64,000 nucleotides of DNA from Erythrobacter colymbi. GTDB lineage: Bacteria; Pseudomonadota; Alphaproteobacteria; Sphingomonadales; Sphingomonadaceae. The stretch covers positions 434,001 to 498,000 of the forward strand of contig NZ_MUYK01000001.1 in NCBI RefSeq assembly GCF_002155685.1, given 5' to 3'. The translations under genes were made by a program, and so were the position numbers. Of the stretch, positions 48,398 to 58,902 are shown one piece after another; position 1 is the stretch's first letter; each line of letters begins with the position of its first letter. Under the pieces are notes generated by a model. It was not told where the DNA came from. It saw nothing but the letters and a program-made list of their open reading frames with translations, and searched no databases.

Positions 48398-49311
48398 CCC
48401 TGCTGGCGATCACCGGCGCGACCGGCTTCGTCGGCTCGGCGGTGCTCGATGCGGCGCTCGCCGCAGGCCACACGGTCCGCGCGCTCGCCCGCCGCGAGCA
48501 GGCTGCCCGCGCCGGTGTGGAGTGGGTGCGCGGCGATCTGGGCGACATGGCGGTGCTCGCGGCGCTGACCCAAGGCGCGGACGCGGTGATCCACGTTGCG
48601 GGCCTCACCAACACCCCCGACCCGGCCGAATTCGAGGTGGCGAACGTTACCGGCACGGCGAACGTGATCGCGGCGATGCGGGGGGCAGGCGTCAGGCGGC
48701 TGGTGTTCGTCTCCTCGCTCTCGGCGCGGATGCCCGCGCTGTCAGCCTATGGCGCGTCCAAGGCGAAGGCCGAGGCGCTGGTGGAGGCCTCGGGGCTCGA
48801 CTGGACCACGGTGCGCCCGCCCGGCGTCTATGGCCCGCGCGATATCGACTATCTCGACATGTTCCGCACCGCCAAGTGGGGCTTCGTCCCCCTGCCGCCC
48901 GGCGGGGCGAGTTCGATCATCCATGCCGACGATCTTGCGCGCCTGCTGGTGACCCTCGCTGCGAGCAACGCCGCGCCGACGCGGAAGAAGGTCTACGAGC
49001 CCGACGACGGCCGCGAGGGCGGGTGGAGCCACAAGGAACTCGCCGCCGCGATCGGCCGCGCGGTGGGGAAGAGCAGGGTCTTCGCCCCGCACCTCCCGCG
49101 CGCCGTGCTCGATGCCGCCGCCGCCGCCGACCGCATTGCACGCGGCGACCGCGCCAAGCTCACGCCCGACCGCGTCGGTTACATGGCGCACCCCAACTGG
49201 GTCTCGCGCTTCGACAGGAAGCCCCCGCCGGGCCTGTGGCAACCGCAGATCAGCGGCGAGGAGGGGCTGAAGGCGACCGCGGAGTGGTATCGCCGCGAGG
49301 GGTGGCTTTAG
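48394..49311 (+). CDS. NAD-dependent epimerase/dehydratase family protein (extended SDR)
   Basis: 305 residues from GTG 48394 inside the proB stop. N-terminal ITGATGFVGSAVLDAAL for cofactor binding, DAVIHVAGLT, VFVSSLSARMP and the catalytic-like YGASKAKAE (Tyr-x3-Lys), RPPGVYGPRDIDYLDMF. This fits atypical or extended SDRs, including NDUFA9-like subunits and sugar epimerases. The substrate is unknown. Coupling to proB is by overlap only. Confidence 0.88.
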   Translation: MTLLAITGATGFVGSAVLDAALAAGHTVRALARREQAARAGVEWVRGDLGDMAVLAALTQGADAVIHVAGLTNTPDPAEFEVANVTGTANVIAAMRGAGVRRLVFVSSLSARMPALSAYGASKAKAEALVEASGLDWTTVRPPGVYGPRDIDYLDMFRTAKWGFVPLPPGGASSIIHADDLARLLVTLAASNAAPTRKKVYEPDDGREGGWSHKELAAAIGRAVGKSRVFAPHLPRAVLDAAAAADRIARGDRAKLTPDRVGYMAHPNWVSRFDRKPPPGLWQPQISGEEGLKATAEWYRREGWL

Positions 49312-49321
49312 CCTCTTCGTT

Positions 49322-49387
49322 CGTCATTGCGAGGAGCCGAAGGCGACGCGGCAATCCATGGATTGCTTCGCTACGCTCGCAATGACG
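49322..49387. repeat. dispersed palindromic repeat, cgtcattgcgag family, copy 2
   Basis: CGTCATTGCGAGGAGCCGAA, then GGCGACGCGGCAATCCATGG and the inverted arm GCTCGCAATGACG. Shorter than copy 1 at 14732. Lies in the convergent gap between the SDR and cysH, where a bidirectional terminator is plausible. Confidence 0.85.
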
Positions 49388-49397
49388 AGAATTGTTC

Positions 49398-50177
49398 CTA
49401 GAGGAACGGTTCCTCGCCCGGCTTGTGGATGCCGCATTCGGTCTTGTCCCAGCCTTTCCACCGGCCCGAGCGCGGGTCTTCGCCCGGCGCGACCTGCGAG
49501 GTGCAGGGCGAGCAGCCGATCGAGGGATAGCCTTGCGCGATCAGCGGGTGGCGGGGGAGGTCGTGCTGGATGAAATAGCCCTCGATCTGGCCCGCGTCCC
49601 AGTCGATCAGCGGGTTGATCTTGAGCCGTCCCTGCGCGTCGCTCGTGTCGATCTCGAAGCGCGGCAGGTTGGCGCGGGTCTTGGCCTGGAACGCCTTGCG
49701 TCCCGTAAAGCTCGCATCATAGCCCGCCAGCGCCTTGCCGAGCGGGCGCACCTTGCGGATCTCGCAGCAGCCGTCGGGATCGTAGGACCACCTGAGGCCG
49801 GTCTCGTCGCGCTTGGCGAGTTCCTCCGCATCGGGCGTCAGCACCACGAGGTTGAGGCCGAGCAGCGCCGCGAGCTCGTCGCGATAGGCGAGCGTTTCGG
49901 GGAAATGCTTGCCCGTATCGAGGAACAGCACCGGCACGGTCGGGTCGACCGATGCGACCAGATGCAGCAGCACCGCGCTCTCCGCCCCGAAGCTCGAGAC
50001 GATCGCGAGGTTGCCCGCCAGCTGGTCGCGGATCACGCTTTCGAGCATCTCCTGCGTCGAGGAGCCGCGGAACAGGTTGTTGAGGCGCACGGCGTCATGC
50101 TCGGTGAAGCGGGGCTTCAGGTCGAGGATGTCGGGGGTGTGCACCGCGCCCGGGACGAGCTTGAGTTCAGGCTTCAT
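49398..50177 (-). CDS. cysH: phosphoadenylyl/adenylyl-sulfate reductase
   Basis: 259 residues from ATG 50177 (an upstream in-frame start at 50207 is less likely). SFGAESAVLLHLVA (PP-loop), FLDTGKHFPET, then the cysteine pairs GCCEIRKVRPL and GCSPCTSQV, and KTECGIHKPGEEPFL at the end. The CC plus CxxC set binds a 4Fe-4S cluster and marks the APS-using form. It reduces APS to sulfite. Last gene of the operon cobA to cysH; it overlaps the DUF934 gene by 11 bases. Confidence 0.94.
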   Translation of the reverse strand: MKPELKLVPGAVHTPDILDLKPRFTEHDAVRLNNLFRGSSTQEMLESVIRDQLAGNLAIVSSFGAESAVLLHLVASVDPTVPVLFLDTGKHFPETLAYRDELAALLGLNLVVLTPDAEELAKRDETGLRWSYDPDGCCEIRKVRPLGKALAGYDASFTGRKAFQAKTRANLPRFEIDTSDAQGRLKINPLIDWDAGQIEGYFIQHDLPRHPLIAQGYPSIGCSPCTSQVAPGEDPRSGRWKGWDKTECGIHKPGEEPFL

Positions 50178-50620
50178 GGCGCTTGTCCGCAATCGTGCGC
50201 CGCGCATCCGCCGCGCGCTGGTAGACGTTCTCCCAGGTCGCGAAGGCGCGCATCGCGTCTTCCTCGTCGAGGCGCTTGTCGGGGGCGAAGCTGTCGAAGC
50301 CGCAGCGACGCATGTGGGAGAGCTGGTCGATCAGCACATCGCCGACCGCGCGCAATTCGCCGGTGTAGCCCGCCTCGCGCAGGATGCGCGCCGCCGAATA
50401 GCCGCGCCCGTCGCCGAACACGGGGAAGTTGACTTCCACCAGCGCGAGGCGATCGAGGAAGGGCAGCAGCACCCGCGCATCGTCGCCCGGCTCGATCCGG
50501 ACCGCGGTGGCGTTGGTCTGGTCGCAGCAGGAATCGACCGTGACGGCGGCATGATCGACCGGCTCGTCATCGCGGAAGCGGAACTGCACCTCGTCGGGGG
50601 AAGTGCCGAGATCGCGGGCG

Positions 50621-50628
<8 letters not shown>
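50167..50628 (-). CDS. DUF934 protein of sulfite reduction operon
   Basis: 153 residues. Conserved pieces: ARVLLPFLDRLALVEVNFPVFGDGRGYSAARILRE, given in part as VNFPVFGDGRGYS, and GDVLIDQLSHMRRCGFDSF. DUF934 is almost always located between cysI and cysH in alphaproteobacteria and is thought to assist sulfite reduction; its biochemistry is not defined. The start overlaps the end of cysI by 8 bases and its end overlaps cysH. Confidence 0.92.
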
Positions 50629-52278
<1,650 letters not shown>

Positions 52279-52279
<1 letters not shown>

Positions 52280-52731
52280 CAGCGGGTTCCAGTCAGAACG
52301 GGGAGGCGCTCGGTGCCAAGGATGGTGCCGAGCTCGCGCAGGGTCTTGCCCTCGACCGGCACGGTCTTGTGCGCGGCGCGGATGGCTTCGAAGGCGGCGC
52401 GGGTGGGGGGATCGTCATAGCCGAGCGGGGTCGGGTAGCCGACTTCGACCAGCAGATCCCACTCGCCGTCCGTGGCCGGATTGGCGATCAGGCGGTAGGA
52501 GGTGAACAGGCCCTGCTCCACCGCCTTCGCGTCCATCGCAAACCAGTTCAGATGGATGAAGGCGGTGAGATTGGCGCGCTCGCCCGGGAGCGCCTTGAGG
52601 CGGGTCCATTCGACCACCATCGTGGTGCGGGACTCTGCCGGCTTGGGCGCCGGAGCGGGCGCGGTTTCGGAAGCGGCGGGCACGGCGGCGAAGGCGAAGG
52701 CCGAGGCGAGCGTGACGGCAGGCAGGCGCAT
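52279..52731 (-). CDS. small secreted protein inside the sulfite reductase operon
   Basis: 150 residues with a signal peptide (about 1-21, AVTLASAFAFAAVPAASE). After a Pro/Ala linker comes a domain with VVEWTRLKALPGERANLTAFIHLNW (given in part), a segment FTSYRLIANPATDGEWDLLVEVGYP and a C-terminal ERLPVLTG. No family recognised; the pattern recalls small dimeric alpha/beta-barrel (ferredoxin-like) domains. It stands between the DUF2849 gene and cysI, which are usually neighbours, and its stop overlaps the cysI start (TGATG). A periplasmic protein in this operon is unusual. Confidence 0.7.
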
Positions 52732-53030
52732 CAGATCACCCAGTCCCAGCCGGTCTTGGCGGCGGTCGGCACGGCAAGGTCGCGGCGCACCGTGGGACCG
52801 AGCGCGCGCACGCGGTCCTTGATATGCGCCGGGCGGACATGACCCGCGGCGTCGATGCTGGCCTCGATGGCGTAGGGCACGTTGACGCGGCGCGCGGCGG
52901 TTTCGCGGGCGAGGATTTCTTCGGCCTCGTCACCCACGTCGACTGCATCGTCGACGAACAGCGACCAGCCGCTGCCGTTCCACCAGGTGACAGCGCCCGT
53001 GCGCAAGTCGTTGCCGGTGAGGATTTTCAT
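52731..53030 (-). CDS. DUF2849 protein of sulfite reduction operon
   Basis: 99 residues from ATG 53030, AGGAGAG upstream. KILTGNDLRTGAVTWWNGSGWSLFVDDAVDV at the N-terminus (given in part as NDLRTGAVTWW) and an acidic middle are typical of DUF2849, found upstream of cysI in many alphaproteobacteria. Role unknown, possibly in assembly or electron supply of the reductase. Overlaps cobA by 4 bases. Confidence 0.9.
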   Translation of the reverse strand: MKILTGNDLRTGAVTWWNGSGWSLFVDDAVDVGDEAEEILARETAARRVNVPYAIEASIDAAGHVRPAHIKDRVRALGPTVRRDLAVPTAAKTGWDWVI

Positions 53031-53785
53031 TCTGCTCTCTCCTGTGCGAGCGCCGCCACGACAGCGTCTTCGCGCGCGGTGACGTCGCCGATGACAATGA
53101 GGGCGGGGCTCTTGACCGCCTCGGCCTCGACCAGCTGCGGCAGGCCCGCAAGCAATCCGCGCAGCACGCGCATTTCGGGGCGCGCGGCGTTCTCGATCAC
53201 CGCGACCGGCATTTCGGGGGCAAGGCCGTCGGCCATCAGCTTTTCGGCGATCTGGGGCGCGGTCGAGACGCCCATGTAGATCACCAGCGTGCGGCCTTTG
53301 CCCGCGAGGCCCGACCAGTCCTGTTCGGCAAGGCCCTTGCACTGGCCCGCGACGAAGCTGACGATGCTCGAGGCGTCGCGGTGGGTGAGCGCGATCTGCG
53401 ATGCGGCCGCCGCGCCGTTCGCCGCGCTGACGCCGGGGACGACTTCGACCGGAACGCCGGCCGCGCGCGCGTCCTCGGCTTCCTCGCCGCCGCGCCCGAA
53501 GATGAAGGGATCGCCGCCCTTGAGGCGCACGACATCATGGCCTTGCAAAGCCTCGCGGATCAGGAGGGCGTTGATGTCCTCCTGCGGCATGGTGTGGCGC
53601 GCGCGCTGCTTGGCGACCGAGATCAGGCGCGCGTCGGGGCGGGCGAGGCCAAGGATGTCCGGGCCGATCAGTCCGTCATGGACGATGACGCTTGCGCCCT
53701 CGATCAGGCGGGCGGCGCGCAGGGTGAGAAGGTCCACCGGACCCGGCCCCGCGCCGACGAGATAGATGGTGCCGGTCTTTCGCAT
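53027..53785 (-). CDS. cobA: uroporphyrinogen-III C-methyltransferase
   Basis: 252 residues, the monofunctional SUMT form without the CysG oxidase/ferrochelatase domain. LVGAGPGPVDLLTLRAARLI near the start, VRLKGGDPFIFGRGGEE, VVPGVSAANGAAA and the late YMGVSTAPQIAEKL are diagnostic. It makes precorrin-2, the precursor of sirohaem needed by CysI and possibly of B12. First gene of the operon cobA-DUF2849-secreted protein-cysI-DUF934-cysH. Confidence 0.95.
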   Translation of the reverse strand: MRKTGTIYLVGAGPGPVDLLTLRAARLIEGASVIVHDGLIGPDILGLARPDARLISVAKQRARHTMPQEDINALLIREALQGHDVVRLKGGDPFIFGRGGEEAEDARAAGVPVEVVPGVSAANGAAAASQIALTHRDASSIVSFVAGQCKGLAEQDWSGLAGKGRTLVIYMGVSTAPQIAEKLMADGLAPEMPVAVIENAARPEMRVLRGLLAGLPQLVEAEAVKSPALIVIGDVTAREDAVVAALAQERAE

Positions 53786-53848
53786 GGAAGCGCAAATGGG
53801 CGAAGCGGCCCATCCGTTCCAGCGAGAATGGGTTGGCCGGGGTGTAGC

Positions 53849-54832
53849 TTAGCTTTCGGGGGCGTCGGTGCCGCGCTTCTCCAGCGCCGCGACAAGCTGG
53901 TCGAGCGCCTCGCTCTGCTTCAGGTTAAGGTCGCGCTGCGGGAAGGGCAGGCCCACGCCGTGCTCCTTGAACAGCGCCCACAGGTGCTTGAGGACGTCGC
54001 TCTTTACATTGCCGACACCCTCCTCGGGATCGTCGATCCAGCAGTGGATGGTGAAGTTCACCGCATTATCGCCAAAGCCGTTCCACCACACGCTGGGCGC
54101 AGGGCTGGCGAGCACCCGCCGCGCCTTGCCCGCCGCCTCCAGCATCAGCCGCTCGGCCAGCGCCATGTCGGCATCGTAGCTCACCCCCACCTGCACCTGC
54201 ACCCGCACATTTTTCGAGGAATAGGACCAGTTCTCGACCTGATTGATCATCAGGTTCTCGTTGGGGATGAGGTATTCGCGCTCGTCGCGGGTGGTGACCG
54301 AGACCGCGCGGATGCCGATTTTCCTGATCTGGCCGAAGGTCTGCTGTCCGCTCTGGTCGGATACCGCGATAACGTCGCCCGGCTTGATCGACTTGTCCAT
54401 CAAGAGGATGATGCCCGAGATCAGGTTGCCGAAGGTTTTCTGCAGGCCGAAGCCGATCGCGAGGCCGAAGGCGCCGGAGAAAACCGTCAGCGCCGTGAGG
54501 TCGATGCCGAGCAGGTCGACCCCGATCAGGAAGGTCGTCACCCAGATGACGATGGTGGCGATCTTCTCGGCGAGGACGGTCTGCGTCCCGTCGAGCCGCG
54601 TGAGGCGGCGCAGCGCCGCGCGGGTGAGGCGCGTCGCGATCATCGCGAAGGCGAGCGCGGCGAGGATCGCCCCGGCGGCGAACAGCACGTCGAACAGCGA
54701 GATGCGCCAGTGGCCGACCTCCAGCGCGATGGCATCGAGCCGGTCGGCGATCCCGCCGATGGTCTGCGAGCGTTCGGCGAGATCCTCGCGCAGGACGTCC
54801 GCCCCGCCGACGCTGTCGCCCGCCGCCATCAC
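53849..54832 (-). CDS. small-conductance mechanosensitive channel (MscS family)
   Basis: 327 residues. A predicted N-terminal amphipathic region, three membrane helices with TM3 containing LTVFSGAFGLAIGFGLQKTFGNLISG (given in part as AFGLAIGFGLQKTFGN), then the beta domain GDVIAVSDQSGQQTFGQIRKIG and the LIPNENLMINQVENWS stretch. It gates in response to membrane tension. Overlaps metC by 4 bases, and follows sseA-metC as the third gene of that minus-strand set. Confidence 0.93.
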   Translation of the reverse strand: MMAAGDSVGGADVLREDLAERSQTIGGIADRLDAIALEVGHWRISLFDVLFAAGAILAALAFAMIATRLTRAALRRLTRLDGTQTVLAEKIATIVIWVTTFLIGVDLLGIDLTALTVFSGAFGLAIGFGLQKTFGNLISGIILLMDKSIKPGDVIAVSDQSGQQTFGQIRKIGIRAVSVTTRDEREYLIPNENLMINQVENWSYSSKNVRVQVQVGVSYDADMALAERLMLEAAGKARRVLASPAPSVWWNGFGDNAVNFTIHCWIDDPEEGVGNVKSDVLKHLWALFKEHGVGLPFPQRDLNLKQSEALDQLVAALEKRGTDAPES

Positions 54833-56016
54833 ACCAGCGCCAACGCCTGGGCGAGGTCGGCGATCAGATCGTCCGGATCCTCAAGCCCGATGGAGAGGCG
54901 CAACGCGGGCGCACCGCCGGTGGGGCAGGGCATGACCGAGCGGTAGGTGCGCGGGGTGATGGGCAGGGCGAGGCTCTCGTAGCCGCCCCAGGAGTAACCG
55001 TTGCCGAACAGCGCGAGCGCGTCCGAGACCCGGGCCGAGGCGGCGGGGTCGTCGCTCGCCAGCACGAAAGAGAACAGCCCGCAGCCGCCGGTGAAGTCGC
55101 GTTGCCACAGCGCATGGCCGGGATCGGAGGGCAGCAGCGGGCACAGCACCCGCGCAACCTGCGGCTGGCCTTCCAGCCATGTCGCCACCTTGAGCGCCGC
55201 GGCGGTCTGCGCAGCGAGACGCACGCCCATTGTCCGCAGACCCCGTGCCGCCAGCGCGGCATCGTCGGGCGAGACCACCTGCCCGAGTTCAAGGCTCACC
55301 CGCCGCAGCGCGGTGTACCAGCGCTTGCCCGCGCTCGCGCTGCCCATCATCAGATCGGAGTGGCCGCCGACATGCTTGGAGAGGCTCATCATCACGATGT
55401 CGCAGCCATGCTCGAGTCCCGCAAAACCGAGCGGGCTCGCCCAGGTGTTGTCGAGCAGCACGACAGCCCCGGCCTCGCGCGCGATGCCGGCCAGCAAGGG
55501 CACGTCGGTCATCTCGAAGGTGAGGCTGCCGGGTGCTTCGAGCCACACCGCCTTTGCCCCCGGCACGGCGGCGCGGAAGGCCTCGACATCGCGCGGGTCG
55601 AAGAAAGTGGTCTCGACCCCCAGCCGCGTCAGCAGCCCCGTCGCCATGCTGCGCGTGGGGTCATAGGCATTGTCGCTCATCAGCAGCCGGTCGCCCGGCT
55701 TCAGCACCGCGAGCATCGCCCCCGCAATAGCCGCGACGCCGCTCGGATAGAGCACCGTCCCGTAAGCGCCCGGCTCGATCGCAGTCAGCGCATCGGCGAG
55801 CGCCCACTGGGTCGGCGCGCCGCGGCGGCCGTAGAAGAACTGGCCGTCGGCATTGTTCTGCCCCGCCGCCTGACGATCCGCGTCGGTGGCATAGAGGTGG
55901 GTCGAGGCGCGCCACACGGGCGGATTGACCACCGGTCCGGTCCACTCCGGCCGCCGTCCTCCGCGCACCAGACGGGTGGCAGGCTTCAGATGCCGGTCGT
56001 CCCCGCCGCCGCTCAT
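54829..56016 (-). CDS. metC: cystathionine beta-lyase
   Basis: 395 residues from ATG 56016. Cys/Met-metabolism PLP enzyme: YGRRGAPTQWALADALTAIE, YPSGVAAIAGAM, LLDNTWASPLGF and the PLP-lysine segment MSLSKHVGGHSDLMMG. It cleaves cystathionine to homocysteine, pyruvate and ammonia. Other members (e.g. cystathionine gamma-synthase) are related; the YGRRG and SKHVGGH wording favours the beta-lyase. The start overlaps the sseA stop. Confidence 0.9.
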   Translation of the reverse strand: MSGGGDDRHLKPATRLVRGGRRPEWTGPVVNPPVWRASTHLYATDADRQAAGQNNADGQFFYGRRGAPTQWALADALTAIEPGAYGTVLYPSGVAAIAGAMLAVLKPGDRLLMSDNAYDPTRSMATGLLTRLGVETTFFDPRDVEAFRAAVPGAKAVWLEAPGSLTFEMTDVPLLAGIAREAGAVVLLDNTWASPLGFAGLEHGCDIVMMSLSKHVGGHSDLMMGSASAGKRWYTALRRVSLELGQVVSPDDAALAARGLRTMGVRLAAQTAAALKVATWLEGQPQVARVLCPLLPSDPGHALWQRDFTGGCGLFSFVLASDDPAASARVSDALALFGNGYSWGGYESLALPITPRTYRSVMPCPTGGAPALRLSIGLEDPDDLIADLAQALALV

Positions 56017-56870
56017 TCTTGCGGCCCCTGCGCCTTGGGCGTGGCGGGATCGGCGCTCCATTCGCTCCAGCTGCCATCGTAGAGCGCGGCGTCGTCCACC
56101 CCCACGAGATGCAGCGCGAAGAGCAGCACGCTCGCGGTCACGCCGCTGCCGCAGGTGGCGGTGATCGGGGCGGACAGGTCGACCCCTGCGCCTTCGAAGG
56201 CCGCGCGCAGTTCGGCGGGGGTCTTGTAGGTGCCGTCGGCGTGCAGCACCGAGGTGAAGGGCAGGTTGAGCGCGCCCGGGATGCGCCCGTTCTGGCCGCC
56301 ATGGACCGGATCGATCCCGCTGCCAAAGACGCGGTCGGCGCTGCGGGCGTCGAGCACTTGGGCGGCGCGGGTTTCGAGGTTGGCGAGCATGTCGGCTTTG
56401 CTCCGCACCCGCGTCGGCGCGGTGAAGGAGGCGGCGGTGCCGCTCGCGCTCTCGGGCGTCCCGCTTTCGAGCGGCAGACCTTGCGCGCGCCACTTGGCGA
56501 GGCCCCCGTCGAGGATCGCGACATTGCTCCGCCCGCTCGCGGTCAGCACGAACCATGCCCGCGCCGATGTGCGGATCGCGCTGTCGTCATAGATCACGAT
56601 GGCGTCGTCCGGCCCGACGCCAAGGCCGGCGAGACGCTCGGCGAGCTGGGCGGGGGTGGGGAAGGCATAGGGGACGGGCGACCCTGCGTCATAGAGGCTC
56701 GCGAGGCCAAGAAACCGCGCGCCGGGGATATGCGCGGCGGCGAATTCGGCCTCGGGATCGCGCGCGGCGGCGGGCAGGTGGTAGGAAGCGTCGAGCACTG
56801 TCAGGCCGGGCGCGCCGAGGTTGTCGGCGAGCCACTCAGTCGAGATCAGCGAGGCGGAAAGCGTGGTCAT
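56013..56870 (-). CDS. sseA: 3-mercaptopyruvate sulfurtransferase
   Basis: 285 residues from ATG 56870. Two rhodanese domains; catalytic Cys in TCGSGVTAS, whose loop CGSGVTA distinguishes mercaptopyruvate sulfurtransferases from thiosulfate sulfurtransferases. N-terminal STEWLADNLG and LDASYHLPAAARD also agree. It moves sulfur from mercaptopyruvate to thiols or cyanide. Heads the set sseA-metC-mscS, with sulfur metabolism in common with the neighbouring operon. Confidence 0.94.
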   Translation of the reverse strand: MTTLSASLISTEWLADNLGAPGLTVLDASYHLPAAARDPEAEFAAAHIPGARFLGLASLYDAGSPVPYAFPTPAQLAERLAGLGVGPDDAIVIYDDSAIRTSARAWFVLTASGRSNVAILDGGLAKWRAQGLPLESGTPESASGTAASFTAPTRVRSKADMLANLETRAAQVLDARSADRVFGSGIDPVHGGQNGRIPGALNLPFTSVLHADGTYKTPAELRAAFEGAGVDLSAPITATCGSGVTASVLLFALHLVGVDDAALYDGSWSEWSADPATPKAQGPQE

Positions 56871-56966
56871 GCGCCCGACCCTAGCGCGGCCTGCGTGCGG
56901 GTGCAAAGGGCGCGGGGTCGGCGGTGCAGCGGGCGGGGCGGCGGGTGCCTCTCCGGTCCGCCGGCC

Positions 56967-58097
56967 TCAGGCCGCCGCGCCGACCGGCGGGATCGCGACC
57001 GCCTGCGCCACCAGTCCGGCAATCGCCCCCGGCGGCACGTCGAGCGCGATGGGATGGACGCGGCCCGCAGCGCTCGGGGTGCCGATCACGAAGCTTCTGG
57101 CCTGCGCAGGCACGCCCTCGGCTTCGAGGGTGACGTGGGCCAGCGGAATGAACAGCGGCGTCTGCCCCTGCCGCAGCGGGGCGATGGCCGAGAGCGGGAG
57201 CTGCACCGTGCCCGAGACGCTGCGCGCCTGATGCGGTCCGATGCGCTCCAGCTCCGCCAGACCCTGCGCGCTGCCCGCCGAGGGTGCATTGCCGGCACTG
57301 GCCCGCGCACAGGCAAGCTGCACCGCGGTGCGCGCGTCATTGACCGCGCGGCCCGAACGGTTCGCGATGGTGAGGCGGTATTCGACCGTGAACATCATCA
57401 CGCTGCGGGTCGCCGAGGTGATCTCGAGCACCATGTCGAGGCGCGGGGCCTCGTCGATCACGGGCGCGGATGCAGGGGCGCTGCCCGCGACCGGCGCGGC
57501 AAGGCGCAGGGCCTTGGGCTTGCGCCGCCGTGCCAGCATCACGCCTCCGCCGAGCAGCGCCAGCGCGCCGAGCCCGCCTGCGGCATAGGGCCACCATGCG
57601 GGCAGCGCGGCGAGGGCGTCGGTCGCGGAGGCATCGGTCGCAGGCGTCCCGGCGAGCGGCGGCGCGCCCGACAGGATCGAGGGCGCGGGGGCATCGGCGG
57701 TGCCGCTCGGCAGCGTCGTCGGCGCAGCGGCGTCGGGCGCGGCTGCCGCGTTGGCCGCTGCGGTCGAGGGGGCGGCTGCGGGCGCCGGGGACGCAGGGCG
57801 CGGCGCGGGCGCGCGGCTCGCACTCGGCGCGGGGAGCGGCTGGATCACCGGCGTCGAAGTGGCGCTCGGCGCAGCACTCGGCGTTGCGGTTGGCGTCGCG
57901 CCGGGCGCGGTGCGCGGCGGAATGGCGATACCCGCGCGCTCGTCCGAAGGGCCGGCAGGGGCGGGCGTGGGCGAGGGGCTGGCGGGCGGCAGCTCGAAGG
58001 TCTGCTGCGCGGCCAGCGGCACGGGCGGCGCCAGCCACAGCGCGGTGGCGGCGGCGAGCGCGGGCAGGGCGGCAGGGCGGATGGTCGGGCGGATCAT
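56967..58097 (-). CDS. secreted, anchored protein of unknown function
   Basis: 376 residues from ATG 58097. Signal peptide (about 1-32, ending PLAAQ), a long Ala/Pro/Thr-rich segment (about 35-160), a single helix (about 185-205, [21 protein letters not shown]) followed by RRRK, and a C-terminal domain with [25 protein letters not shown] (given in part as [16 protein letters not shown]) and [11 protein letters not shown]. The C-terminal part could be a beta-sandwich facing the cytoplasm. Divergent from queF, convergent with nothing. Not recognised. Confidence 0.7.
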   Translation of the reverse strand: MIRPTIRPAALPALAAATALWLAPPVPLAAQQTFELPPASPSPTPAPAGPSDERAGIAIPPRTAPGATPTATPSAAPSATSTPVIQPLPAPSASRAPAPRPASPAPAAAPSTAAANAAAAPDAAAPTTLPSGTADAPAPSILSGAPPLAGTPATDASATDALAALPAWWPYAAGGLGALALLGGGVMLARRRKPKALRLAAPVAGSAPASAPVIDEAPRLDMVLEITSATRSVMMFTVEYRLTIANRSGRAVNDARTAVQLACARASAGNAPSAGSAQGLAELERIGPHQARSVSGTVQLPLSAIAPLRQGQTPLFIPLAHVTLEAEGVPAQARSFVIGTPSAAGRVHPIALDVPPGAIAGLVAQAVAIPPVGAAA

Positions 58098-58258
58098 GGT
58101 CGCGTGGAACGGCTCTGGTGGATCGGGCGGGCAAGGCGGGTGCCGGATCCTGCGTGAACCGGCGCTGTCTTGCCTCTTGGCTCCCCCATAGAAAGCATGG
58201 GCCCCCCGCGTCCAGTTCCGGCCTTGCGCGGCGCGGCGGATCGGGGCAACAGCGCGGC

Positions 58259-58741
58259 ATGGAAAGCACACCCCCCTCTTCCGGCCCCGCAAAGCCGACC
58301 CCCCAGTTCCTCGGCAAGGATACGCCGCTGCCGACCTCGCCCGAGGAAGCGGTGCTCGATTACGTGCCCAACCCGCGCGTGGGCCTCACCTATCTGGTCC
58401 GCTTCGTCTCGCCGGAATTCACCTCGCTGTGCCCGGTGACCAACCAGCCCGATTTCGCGCATCTGGTGATCGACTACGTCCCGGGCGAGACGATCGTCGA
58501 GAGCAAGAGCCTCAAGCTGTTCCTCGGTTCGTTCCGCAACCACAACGGCTTTCACGAGGATGTGACCGTGGGGATCGGGGTGCGCCTGTTCGAGGAGATG
58601 CGCCCGCAATGGCTGCGCATCGGTGGCTACTGGTATCCGCGCGGAGGCATCCCGATCGACGTGTTCTGGCAGAGCGGCACGCCGCCCGAGGGCCTGTGGC
58701 TGCCCGATCAGGGCGTGCCCTCCTATCGCGGACGCGGCTGA
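58259..58741 (+). CDS. queF: NADPH-dependent 7-cyano-7-deazaguanine reductase
   Basis: 160 residues from ATG 58259. Unimodular QueF: catalytic Cys in [14 protein letters not shown], the [18 protein letters not shown] stretch with the QueF motif (here [12 protein letters not shown]), and the C-terminal [16 protein letters not shown]. It reduces preQ0 to preQ1 in queuosine synthesis. A parS-like composite follows 65 bases after its stop. Confidence 0.95.
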   Translation: MESTPPSSGPAKPTPQFLGKDTPLPTSPEEAVLDYVPNPRVGLTYLVRFVSPEFTSLCPVTNQPDFAHLVIDYVPGETIVESKSLKLFLGSFRNHNGFHEDVTVGIGVRLFEEMRPQWLRIGGYWYPRGGIPIDVFWQSGTPPEGLWLPDQGVPSYRGRG

Positions 58742-58806
58742 GGCGGGCGCTGGCGGGAGCCTGCCGCAGCCTGCCGCCAGCGGGCGTTCGCGCGCTTCCA
58801 GCGGCC

Positions 58807-58850
58807 GCCAGACCCCCTCCAGACCCCTGCCAGACCCCATCCAGACCCCC
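58807..58850 (-). repeat. four tandem 11-bp repeats, copy B (inverted)
   Basis: Plus-strand units GCCAGACCCCC, TCCAGACCCCT, GCCAGACCCCA and TCCAGACCCCC, each 11 bases. These are the reverse complement of the copy A units at 5970-6013. They end 10 bases before a parS-like palindrome. Confidence 0.9.
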
Positions 58851-58860
58851 TCCGGCGCGA

Positions 58861-58876
58861 TGTTTCGCGTGAAACA
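58861..58876. promoter_or_regulatory. parS-like palindrome, copy B
   Basis: TGTTTCGCGTGAAACA matches TGTTTCACGTGAAACA at 15 of 16 positions. It is in the gap between queF and the GGDEF-EAL gene (27 bases downstream of its stop on the minus strand). The matching copy A is at 5944-5959. Confidence 0.65.
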
Positions 58877-58902
58877 TCGCGGTTCGGGGTGGCGGGGCCG
58901 GA

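Noticed and set aside
58512..58877. Minus-strand frame starting in the parS-like palindrome (MFHAKH...)
   Set aside because: It lies antisense to the end of queF and continues through the 11-bp repeats; lacks a ribosome-binding site. It resembles the copy A N-terminus only because the element is the same.
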